A stretch of 64,000 nucleotides of DNA from Capnocytophaga sputigena (lineage in GTDB: Bacteria > Bacteroidota > Bacteroidia > Flavobacteriales > Flavobacteriaceae): contig NZ_UAVP01000007.1 in NCBI RefSeq assembly GCF_900446695.1, forward strand, positions 62,001-126,000. Reading direction: 5' to 3'. Shown here one piece after another: positions 23,389 to 30,982 of the stretch; the stretch's first letter is position 1, and the number at the start of each line of letters is the position of its first letter. A model generated the notes under the pieces. It was not told where the DNA came from. It saw only the letters and a list, made by a program, of their open reading frames with translations, and did not search any database. A program made the translations under genes and the position numbers.

Positions 23389-26301
23389 TTATTGTGAAAT
23401 GATAGCTTGATATACTACACTTTGTATTTTTTGTCGCACTAATTTGTTAATCAGTAGTTTATTATTTGAAGAAGGGTAGGTGCGGTTAGATAGAAAAACA
23501 ATTAAAATTTCATTAGTAGGGTCAGCCCAAGCAAAAGTACCCGTAAATCCAGTATGCCCAAAACTGTCCATAGGTACACAACCACAAGTAGGTCCTGAGC
23601 GACCTAATTGAGGTTTATCAAACCCTAAACCACGGCGGTTGCCTTCGCTGCAGTAGTTACAAGTGTTGAAAAGGGCAACTGCTTGAGGTTGCAGAAACCA
23701 CGTGCCTCCGTAATAACCTTTTTGGAGATACATTTGCATCATTTTGGCTACATCGTCCGCAGTACCAAAAAGCCCCGCGTGCCCGCCTACACCTCCTAAC
23801 ATCGCAGCACCTTGGTCGTGTACATAACCGCGAAGCACTTGGTTGCGAAATCCTTTTTCATCTTCAGAAGGGGCAATATTTACAGGAGAGAACTTATGTA
23901 GAGGCAAATAAGTGAGTTGGTAAGCCCCTAAACCTCTGTAGAAATGTTTTTGCACCAACTCTTGTAAGGGCTTTTTTTCTTTCTTCTCTATAAATTTTTT
24001 GAAGTAGTAATACGGCAAATCACTGTACAAGTACTTTTTATCTTTGATGAGTTCACTTTCGTCTATACGTTTGTAAATAGTATCAGTATATCCTTCTATG
24101 AGGTACATATCTTTGGCTACTTCGGTGGGAAATTCATCGCTTTTCACAGTGCTGTAAAACGCTGAGCTCGGCTTTTGTACAGAGTCTAAAGTTCTTTTAA
24201 AAAAAGGAATCCACGCCTGAAATTGGGCGTAGTGAGAGAGCACGTCTTTCATTGTCATTCCCGCTTTGTTAGTATGCTTGAGTTTAGGCAGCAAATCTTC
24301 AAAAGTGTCTACAGGTTTGAAATCACCTTTGGTGTATAGACGCATCAATTCGGGGAGGGTTGCCAATATTTTGGTGAGTGAAGCAAGGTCGTAGATAGTG
24401 TTATCGGTAACTCTATTGGCGGGATTATAGTCTAAAGTGCCAAAATTCTTGCGGTATACTGTTTTGCCCTTTTTGGCGACTAATATTTGGATGCCAGGGG
24501 TCATTTTTTGGTTGATAGCATCTAAGGCAATACTATCAATTTCTTTAAGTTTAGCCGAATTGAGTCCTACACTTTCGGGTAATCCAAAAGCCAATCGTCC
24601 TATTTTTTGGGTGCTGATAGAAGTGCCTACAGGCAATTCGGGGTGAGCAGTTACAGGCAATACACCTTTGCCGTCGATAGCACCAAAGATAAGTTGAGCG
24701 GCTTTTTCTTGAGCTACTTTGTGGTTTTGGTAAGCAAATACTATCGCTTTGATATGTGCGATATTCTTTACGTTGAGCATTGCATACGGACGAGTGAAAA
24801 CAGTTAGTATCACTTTTTTCTTTTTGGCGATATGCTCTAACCATTTCAGTTCGTTATCACTAAATTTATAAGCATCCCAAGGAGTTTTATCAGGTTTGTG
24901 TAACCCAATGATAATTGTTTCGAAATTCTCTATCGCATTGTAGAGTTGGGTTTCGTTTTGAGGTTCTATAAGGGTTACCTCGGCATATTTGCGTAAGGAA
25001 GAATAGAATGCCCAACCGCTGTCGTTGCCAAATTTTACGTAGGCGATTTTGCGTTTATCGAGGTCTTTTAGAGGGAGAATGTTTTCCTTGTTTTGTCCTA
25101 TAGTAAGAGCGTTTTCAAAGAGTTCTTCGGTGAGCAAATCATCTTCGAGGGTGTGCAAGCCTTCGTTGATTTTTGTTTCGTCTAAAGGAGTAAAGGAAGT
25201 AAGCCCTACTTTGTATTTAGCCATCAGTATTTTTTTTACTGAGTGTGCCAAACGCTCCTCGCTGATGCGTTTGTTTTGGTAGGCTTTTTTCATAGCTTCA
25301 AAACCTTTGGCTACATTAGCAGGCATTAGCAAAATGTCGTTTCCAGCCAAGAAGGCTTCTACTTCCACTTCGCCTACGGGCAGATATTCTGATACACCTT
25401 TCATACCCAGCGCATCGGTGAAAATCAAGCCTTCATAACCCATTTTCTTTTTGAGCAAATCGGTGATGGTAACTGAAGAAAGGGAAGAAGGTAAGCCAGC
25501 TTTAGGTTCTAATGCAGGAACGTTTAGGTGACCTATCATCACACTAGCTACTTCTTTGGCAAGTACTCTAAACGGATAGAGTTCCATCTCATCTAATCGA
25601 TTGGCTGTAAATGAGATAGTAGGAAGGGTTTTGTGTGAATCTTTAGAAGTATCGCCGTGACCAGGGAAGTGTTTGGCGCTGCCCAATACTCCCACTGATT
25701 GCATTCCGCGGGTAAAAGCAAGTCCTTTTTGGGCAACGTTTAGTTTATCCTCTCCAAAAGAGCGATTGCCAATAATAGGGTTATCGGGGTTCGTGTTGAT
25801 ATCAATATCGGGGGCGAAGTTGAACTGCATACCTAATTGTTTACAGTGCATCCCGATGCGTTTGCCAGTGCGCTCAATGAGTGCGTTGTTTTTAATCGCA
25901 CCGAGGGTCATATTCCACGGATAGGCATAGGTGGAGTCCAAGCGCATAGCGAGCCCCCACTCGGCATCCATTGCCATAAAAAGAGGTATTTTAGAGAGAG
26001 ATTGGTACTCATTGGTGAGTTTAGCCTGACGTTTAGGTCCTCCTTTAGAGAAGATAATCCCACCGATGTAGTATTTTTTGATGAAGTCTTTAATTTCTTC
26101 AGCCCTTTTAGTGCCTATATGGCTTGAGTAGACCGATACCATAAAGAGCTGTCCTATTTTTTCGTCGAGAGACATCTGGTTGTAAGTATCGTTTACCCAT
26201 TTTTCTTGGGCTTGAGCATCGGGAGAGCGCAGCGGAGATTGAGCTACTGAAGTAAAAAAAGATACAATAAATAAAGATATAAAAATATAAGTTTTTTTCA
26301 T
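23389..26301 (-). CDS. fused GH3 N-acetylglucosaminidase (NagZ-like) and serine beta-lactamase-fold hydrolase
   Basis: 970 residues with a signal peptide (cleavage near Ala20-Gln21). Residues about 35-370 are a GH3 NagZ-like domain: KHFPGHGDTSKDSH at 210-223 with the Asp-His dyad and FTDALGM with nucleophile Asp296. A GH3 C-terminal domain follows to about 590. Residues about 600-970 are a beta-lactamase/CubicO domain with SLTK (Ser641, Lys644), a YSD tyrosine motif and HTGFTGT replacing KTG. In Bacillus subtilis, separate NagZ and AmiE of these two folds release GlcNAc and then the peptide from muropeptides. I infer the fusion does both in the periplasm. Its ATG overlaps the TGA of the broken gene upstream. 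Confidence 0.9.
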   Translation of the reverse strand: MKKTYIFISLFIVSFFTSVAQSPLRSPDAQAQEKWVNDTYNQMSLDEKIGQLFMVSVYSSHIGTKRAEEIKDFIKKYYIGGIIFSKGGPKRQAKLTNEYQSLSKIPLFMAMDAEWGLAMRLDSTYAYPWNMTLGAIKNNALIERTGKRIGMHCKQLGMQFNFAPDIDINTNPDNPIIGNRSFGEDKLNVAQKGLAFTRGMQSVGVLGSAKHFPGHGDTSKDSHKTLPTISFTANRLDEMELYPFRVLAKEVASVMIGHLNVPALEPKAGLPSSLSSVTITDLLKKKMGYEGLIFTDALGMKGVSEYLPVGEVEVEAFLAGNDILLMPANVAKGFEAMKKAYQNKRISEERLAHSVKKILMAKYKVGLTSFTPLDETKINEGLHTLEDDLLTEELFENALTIGQNKENILPLKDLDKRKIAYVKFGNDSGWAFYSSLRKYAEVTLIEPQNETQLYNAIENFETIIIGLHKPDKTPWDAYKFSDNELKWLEHIAKKKKVILTVFTRPYAMLNVKNIAHIKAIVFAYQNHKVAQEKAAQLIFGAIDGKGVLPVTAHPELPVGTSISTQKIGRLAFGLPESVGLNSAKLKEIDSIALDAINQKMTPGIQILVAKKGKTVYRKNFGTLDYNPANRVTDNTIYDLASLTKILATLPELMRLYTKGDFKPVDTFEDLLPKLKHTNKAGMTMKDVLSHYAQFQAWIPFFKRTLDSVQKPSSAFYSTVKSDEFPTEVAKDMYLIEGYTDTIYKRIDESELIKDKKYLYSDLPYYYFKKFIEKKEKKPLQELVQKHFYRGLGAYQLTYLPLHKFSPVNIAPSEDEKGFRNQVLRGYVHDQGAAMLGGVGGHAGLFGTADDVAKMMQMYLQKGYYGGTWFLQPQAVALFNTCNYCSEGNRRGLGFDKPQLGRSGPTCGCVPMDSFGHTGFTGTFAWADPTNEILIVFLSNRTYPSSNNKLLINKLVRQKIQSVVYQAIISQ

Positions 26302-26763
26302 TTTTGGTATTCTTCTATTTCTTTGCTGAGAATATCAATATAATGTTGATGTTTAGGTTTATAAATAAAGTTAATATAGTGATTCCCTACTGTTTCATTA
26401 ATGATTTCAGAAGTTTTTATCAATAGATTTTTAGGATTAGCTTTGATAAAAAGCGTATAAAAAAGCTCACTTCTAAAATGTTGGGGAGATAAGAATCGTT
26501 TCTTACTATTTCTGTAATATATTTTTGTATTATCACAATAATAGTACAAAATAACCTCTTTTTCTGAAAGATATTCTTCTATTTCTTTGATGATATGATT
26601 AAAAACTTTTAGTGAGTTAGTAGAAGTTACTTGTTTTTTTTTAAACTAAACTTACCTCAACTACTGGGATAGCAATATCAGAAAGAGGTTCATAAACAGA
26701 AAATACTAAAGTATACTGATTACCTTTTTCACTCTCAAAAGGTATATTAATATTCAAGTTCAA
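26298..26763 (-). pseudogene. small gene broken by a +1 frameshift (DUF6169-like pattern)
   Basis: Two open frames read as one protein if one base is skipped. The upstream part (26763-26641, from TTG, 40 residues) reads MNLNINIPFE and ends EVSLV-stop. The downstream part is open from 26642 to 26298 and continues KKKQVTSTNSLKVF through YYYCDNTKIYYRNSKKRF to YIDILSKEIEEYQK. The junction is GTT TAA followed by eight more A. Removing one T restores the frame. The pattern (an EFxIEV-type strand, YYCDN, a basic RxxKF-like segment) recalls DUF6169 proteins, from memory only. It could be decay, programmed frameshifting or a sequencing error. An ATG in the downstream part is absent; a TTG at 26549 would give an 83-residue C-terminal product. 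Confidence 0.6.
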
Positions 26764-26765
26764 AA

Positions 26766-26945
26766 CTAGATTCTTTTGTATTCCTTAAAATCCATTTGCA
26801 TTATTTCTTCTTTTAGTTTTTTAGATCTTTCAGCTAATTTTTCTATAAAACTAAGAAGTTTCTGATTTGGATTTTTTATGGTTACTTGAGTAGCATTATG
26901 TGTTTTTCGCGTTACTACTACTACTTGTTTTTTTGTGGTTTCCAT
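26766..26945 (-). CDS. small basic protein, unknown function
   Basis: 59 residues from the ATG at 26945 (METTKKQVVVVTRKTHNATQ to KEYKRI). A short strand-rich, basic first half is followed by a predicted amphipathic helix (LLSFIEKLAERSKKLKEEIMQM). The stop lies 2 nt before the TTG of the broken gene, so the two were probably a coupled pair. Size and order recall small two-gene modules such as toxin-antitoxin pairs, but nothing in the sequence proves that. It follows the terminator of the response regulator, and I see no TAnnTTTG promoter directly upstream. Confidence 0.55.
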   Translation of the reverse strand: METTKKQVVVVTRKTHNATQVTIKNPNQKLLSFIEKLAERSKKLKEEIMQMDFKEYKRI

Positions 26946-26976
26946 ATTTTTATTAGGTTAAAAGAATAAAAAATAG

Positions 26977-27015
26977 AAGGTAAGAGTAAGTTTCTTACTT
27001 CTTAACTCTTACCTT
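26977..27015 (-). terminator. terminator of the response-regulator gene
   Basis: AAGGTAAGAGT (26977-26987) and ACTCTTACCTT (27005-27015) form an 11-bp stem. On the minus strand the right arm is followed by CTATTTTTTATTC. Confidence 0.75.
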
Positions 27016-27023
27016 TTATCTAT

Positions 27024-28424
27024 CTAAAACTCATCGATATTGTAGGCTTTGAGTTTGTTGTAAAGTGTTTTACGTGTAAAGCCTAATAATTTAGCTGCTT
27101 CTGTTTTGTTGTTATGGGTTTCGTGTAAAGCCCCAATGATAAGCTCACGTTCATTTTCTTTGGTAGAGAATGAAAAGCGTTCGGTAGGGAAATGGCGTGT
27201 TTCTACAATCACTGGTTCAGGTAATTCATTTTCGGTGATGTAATCGCCTTGCGTGAGTAGAGCAGCACGTTTTACAGTATTTGATAACTCGCGTAAGTTT
27301 CCACTCCAAGTGTATAAAAGCATTTTTTGTACTGCTTTTTCAGTAAATCCTTGTACGTTCTTGTGGAGTTTTTCATTGGCTTTTTCCAAGAAATGTGAAG
27401 CAAATATCATCAAATCGTCTTTGCGTTCATTGAGAGAAGGTACTTTTATGGAGAATTCATTCAAACGGTGATAGAGGTCTTCGCGAAACTCACCTTTGTT
27501 TACAGCAGCTAGCAAATCTTCGTTAGTAGCTGCTAATACACGAATATCAACATCAATTTCTTTAGAGCTACCGATAGGTTTGATACGGCGTTCTTGAAGT
27601 GCGCGTAACAATTGTATTTGGTTCTCGTAGCTGAGGTTACCTACTTCGTCGAGGAAGATTGTACCGCCATTAGCTTCTTCAAAATGTCCTTTTTTATCAC
27701 TGATAGCACCTGTGAACGAACCTTTTACGTGACCGAAGAACTCACTTGAAGCGATTTCTTTAGGGATAGCCCCACAGTCTACCGCGATAAATGGTTTGTT
27801 TCGGCGTTCGCTTTTTAGGTGAATAGATTTGGCTACCACCTCTTTACCTGTACCGCTTTCTCCCATAATAAGTACGGACATATCGGTAGGGGCTACCAAG
27901 TTGATGAACTTACTCAAGCGTTTAGAGGCAGGGCTAACACCTTCGATATAAGGATTGTTAGCATCGGTTTCAGGGGCTTTAGTCACCTTGGCAGGAGCGC
28001 TGTTATCGGCAGCTGATGAGGTAGTAGTTTTTTTCGCTACAGAGACGTCCTGTTGTGCAGTGCGAGTGCTGCTTTGGGCGTTTTTGATAACGTTGAGCAC
28101 ATCTTCTTGCTGGAAGGGCTTAGAGATATAATCGAAAGCGCCTAACTTCATCGCTTCTACCGCAGTAGAAACTTCGGCGTAGCTGGTCATTACCACTACG
28201 GGAAGATTAGGGAAATTTTCTTTTACTGCTTTCAAAAAATTGATGCCATCTCCATCAGGAAGTCTCAAATCGGTGAAAACCATACTTAGTGATGCGTTTA
28301 GGTTTTTTTGTGCTTCTTCTAATGTATAACACCCTATTACATCATATCCATTGCGTTCCAAGAATCGACTTAGCATCTTGGAAAATACTACGTCATCTTC
28401 TACTAAAAGAATAGGATTCTTCAT
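27024..28424 (-). CDS. sigma-54-dependent response regulator (NtrC/AtoC type)
   Basis: 466 residues with three domains. The receiver (1-120) has phosphoacceptor Asp52 in VFTDLRLPDG and the Lys of YISKPF. A Ser/Ala-rich linker follows. The AAA+ domain (about 160-395) has Walker A GESGTGKE and the sigma-54 contact loop as GSFTGA, plus the DEVGNLS Walker B. A Fis-type helix-turn-helix ends the protein (KTEAAKLLGFTRKTLYNKLKAY). It should activate sigma-54 promoters when phosphorylated. No histidine kinase lies next to it, so the sensor is elsewhere. The targets are unknown. Confidence 0.95.
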   Translation of the reverse strand: MKNPILLVEDDVVFSKMLSRFLERNGYDVIGCYTLEEAQKNLNASLSMVFTDLRLPDGDGINFLKAVKENFPNLPVVVMTSYAEVSTAVEAMKLGAFDYISKPFQQEDVLNVIKNAQSSTRTAQQDVSVAKKTTTSSAADNSAPAKVTKAPETDANNPYIEGVSPASKRLSKFINLVAPTDMSVLIMGESGTGKEVVAKSIHLKSERRNKPFIAVDCGAIPKEIASSEFFGHVKGSFTGAISDKKGHFEEANGGTIFLDEVGNLSYENQIQLLRALQERRIKPIGSSKEIDVDIRVLAATNEDLLAAVNKGEFREDLYHRLNEFSIKVPSLNERKDDLMIFASHFLEKANEKLHKNVQGFTEKAVQKMLLYTWSGNLRELSNTVKRAALLTQGDYITENELPEPVIVETRHFPTERFSFSTKENERELIIGALHETHNNKTEAAKLLGFTRKTLYNKLKAYNIDEF

Positions 28425-28498
28425 ATTCGTATATTTTTAAATATAAAAAAATTAATATTTGCTTTTTCTCTATTTTTAAATACTACACAAAAAGCGTG

Positions 28499-28506
28499 CA
28501 AATGTA
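28499..28506 (-). promoter_or_regulatory. -7 box upstream of the response regulator
   Basis: TACATTTG on the minus strand (28506-28499), about 75 nt before the ATG. No TTG occurs at the standard distance, so confidence is moderate. Confidence 0.45.
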
Positions 28507-28542
28507 CAAACTTTTTTCGAATAATTGTGTTATTAGTCAAAA

Positions 28543-28570
28543 AAAAGACTTCCCTTTCAGGAAGTCTTTT
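28543..28570 (-). terminator. intrinsic terminator, minus strand
   Basis: AAAAGACTTCC and GGAAGTCTTTT pair around CTTTCA. Eight T follow on the minus strand against four on the plus strand, so it should stop leftward transcription. The nearest gene ending in that direction stops at 29106, leaving about 540 nt of untranslated transcript. Confidence 0.75.
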
Positions 28571-29105
28571 CCAATGCATATAATATAAATACTACTACTA
28601 ACTCCCAAATTTGTTAGTATTTTTAAACTGGCAAAATCTCTTCGGCAGTTTAAAAGACTATTTTTTTACAATAGTTCAATAAATGATTTTGTTTAACAAT
28701 TAAAATTTTAGCAATGTTTCTTAAAAAAGATGTCGTTTCCCAACGATTTTAGTAAAATGAAATGAAATTTAATTTTTTTGCAATAATCTTGTTTTAATGA
28801 TTCTTATCTAACAATGTTTCTTTTAGCAATTTTTCTCAGTAATTTAATTTTTAACCAATTTTTGTACTTATGAACAAATCATTCATTATTTAATTATGTA
28901 TGCATCATAAGTGATTTCTTCTATTCACTTACGCTTTTTACATTGAAAATATCGTGCCAAACTTGAAAAGTATGTTTATAAACTCGTTAATTGCTTTTTT
29001 TTCAATGAAATATAATGTTGATAATCTGTTAATAACTATGTTGATACTTTGTTGAAAAGCGTATAATTACACAATTAAAGTGTGTAATAAATGTGTAATT
29101 TCTGT
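28571..29105. other. 535-nt AT-rich non-coding region with hairpins and repeats
   Basis: No credible reading frame. Held here: ACTAAC/GTTAGT arms (28597-28618); a 10-bp hairpin TTTTAAACTG/CAGTTTAAAA (28621-28655) followed on the plus strand by seven T; repeated CAATGTTTCTT (near 28713 and 28813); GTTGATA/GTTAATA words near 29018-29055; and TTACACA/TGTGTAA inverted repeats near 29067-29100. It might be an untranslated tail, a small RNA locus or a protein-binding region. No TAnnTTTG promoter is evident inside it. Confidence 0.5.
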
Positions 29106-30290
29106 TTACAGTTTTACAGTTTTTTGGATATTTCGCAGTACTAAAAGGTTGTATAATACCCCTAATATTAATAAAATTGTGATGGCGGCTATAAATAGTA
29201 TGCTTTGTTCGCTGTTGAACTCAAAAAGGGTGTTGAGTTTTTCAGTATAGAGTTTGCGTATGTATAGACTGAGTGCTATTGCTCCTGCAACGGCTATTAC
29301 TGTAACTATGCTGATGACCCATTGATAGAATCGCGCAATTTGATGGGGTTGGTAGCCTATATAATATAGATTTACTATTTGTTCTTTGTGTTTTTGAATG
29401 ATTAGATTTACGCTGAGCAAGATGAAAGCAACCGATAGTACTATGATAATCAGTGCGATGCCTACTACAAAGAGCAAGGCAGAATGGAAAAAGAAACTCA
29501 TTTTGCTGAGTTCTAATTCGTCTTTATTAATGGAGAGATTGTGAGTGTTAAAATATTGCAACACGCGCTCATCGGAGGGGTTTTCAAACTCTACTAACAA
29601 TCGGCTGGTGTTGCTCACTTCGGTTTTGCCATACTTTTTGTTTGCCCAATCTAAAAAACTTTGGGGTACCAAAATAGAGTTGATTTTGTTAGAAAAACCT
29701 ACAATTCTGCTGGCGTAGTTATCGTTTTTACCATTGCCGCTCACTTCTAAATTGAAACGCACTTGCGAAATGGTATTTTTAGAAAATACGGGTAGCCCTT
29801 GGCTTTCGGCAAAGCCAAAGTTATAGAGGTTTAGATAGCTCTCGGGGATGATAACAGGCACAAACCTACTGCCTTCAGTCCATTGCCAGTCATCGGGTTG
29901 AACATCGAGGTATTTATCGGGGATGCTTTCAAAAAAGAGATCGGTGTAGAAGAGGGGAATATTATCGTCTTTATCAGTATAAGCACCTATTTTGAAGGAG
30001 GCTGGGGTGAAGTGTGAAACACTCTTTACAAACGGCTCTTGTTTGAGTTTTTCCATCTCGTTTTTATCAAAGTAAATACCTTCTTTATCAAGAGTCTTGA
30101 AAATGGAAATATTTTTGCTCACTACTGCGTATTTACTTGCAAATACATCGGTTTGATGCTGTAATAACGGCTTTACATCAAAATATAACTGACAGACGGT
30201 GAGCAGTATACACACTCCTATACAAAGTGTGAGGGCATAACCTATGACTTGTGATTTAACAAGTGTGTTTTTTTGTAGTTTGTATAACAT
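29106..30290 (-). CDS. FtsX/MacB-type ABC transporter permease
   Basis: 394 residues. One membrane helix near residues 13-36 is followed by a large extracytoplasmic domain (about 37-265) and three helices at the C terminus (LFVVGIALIIIVLSVAFILLSV, a central one near WVISIVTVIAVAGAIALSLYI, and ILFIAAITILLILGVLYNLLVL). One plus three helices around a periplasmic domain is the type VII (MacB/LolCE/FtsX) permease topology. Partner ATPase lies 47 nt upstream, the membrane-fusion protein two genes further. These permeases usually move lipoproteins or peptides within the periplasm by mechanotransmission rather than through the membrane. Confidence 0.85.
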   Translation of the reverse strand: MLYKLQKNTLVKSQVIGYALTLCIGVCILLTVCQLYFDVKPLLQHQTDVFASKYAVVSKNISIFKTLDKEGIYFDKNEMEKLKQEPFVKSVSHFTPASFKIGAYTDKDDNIPLFYTDLFFESIPDKYLDVQPDDWQWTEGSRFVPVIIPESYLNLYNFGFAESQGLPVFSKNTISQVRFNLEVSGNGKNDNYASRIVGFSNKINSILVPQSFLDWANKKYGKTEVSNTSRLLVEFENPSDERVLQYFNTHNLSINKDELELSKMSFFFHSALLFVVGIALIIIVLSVAFILLSVNLIIQKHKEQIVNLYYIGYQPHQIARFYQWVISIVTVIAVAGAIALSLYIRKLYTEKLNTLFEFNSEQSILFIAAITILLILGVLYNLLVLRNIQKTVKL

Positions 30291-30337
30291 TTTTTACAAT
30301 TAACAATTAGCAATTAACAGAATAACAATTAATATAT

Positions 30338-30982
30338 TTAATTTCTAAAACCTAAATTGAGTTTTTTGTTATAGTGGAAAAAATTGTTGTCTTCCAAAGA
30401 AGTGAGGAGTAGGCTGGCGTTGCGTACTTGTAGTTCTTCCCCTATGATTTCTCTTAAAATAGTGGTGTTGCTATCGTCTAAATGACTAAAAGGCTCATCT
30501 AACAACAGCAACTCAAAAGGCTGACACAAGGCGCGCAAAAGGGCGATGCGCTGGCGTTGCCCTAAAGAAAGTGTTTGTACCAAAGTGTCGCGTTTGTGGG
30601 AGAGCCCTACACGTTCTATGAGGCTGTTTATTTGAGCTTCGGTTTTGTAGAGGGTGAGTTTGTTTTTCAAGATGATATTCTCAAAAGCGGTGAGGGTAGG
30701 GAAGAGCCTTAAATCCTGATATACATAACTCAGTTTATCAATGCGATAGCGAAGAACTTCTTTTTTGTTAAACACCTCGTTGTAAGTAATTTTGCCATCG
30801 TAACTAAAACTCGCACCATAGATGAAATTCAAAAGTGAGGTTTTGCCTTGTCCCGATTGTGCCCTGATGAGGTAACACTGCCCTTGTTCAAAAGTTACTT
30901 CTGGCTGTAAATAGATATCGGACGACGGTATTTCGTCGCCCGACATATAGGTAGGTTTTAAATGTTGTAGCTTAATTTTCAT
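30338..30982 (-). CDS. ABC transporter ATPase, partner of the FtsX-type permease
   Basis: 214 residues. Walker A AQSGQGKTS, Q-loop YVYQDLRLFP, signature LSLGQRQRIALLRAL and Walker B LLLLDEPFSHLD are present. The signature reads LSLGQ rather than LSGGQ. The usual switch His after Walker B is not obvious; the segment reads LLLTSLEDNNFF, so the hydrolysis centre may be unusual. Its start overlaps the DUF4836 gene by 11 nt, indicating tight coupling. MacB and LolD homologues normally keep the His, so this is worth noting. Confidence 0.85.
   Translation of the reverse strand: MKIKLQHLKPTYMSGDEIPSSDIYLQPEVTFEQGQCYLIRAQSGQGKTSLLNFIYGASFSYDGKITYNEVFNKKEVLRYRIDKLSYVYQDLRLFPTLTAFENIILKNKLTLYKTEAQINSLIERVGLSHKRDTLVQTLSLGQRQRIALLRALCQPFELLLLDEPFSHLDDSNTTILREIIGEELQVRNASLLLTSLEDNNFFHYNKKLNLGFRN

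Noticed and set aside
29000-29060. DnaA-box-like words suggesting a replication origin
   Set aside because: TTGATAA/GTTAATA words do not match the DnaA consensus well, and no dnaA, gidA or similar gene is near.
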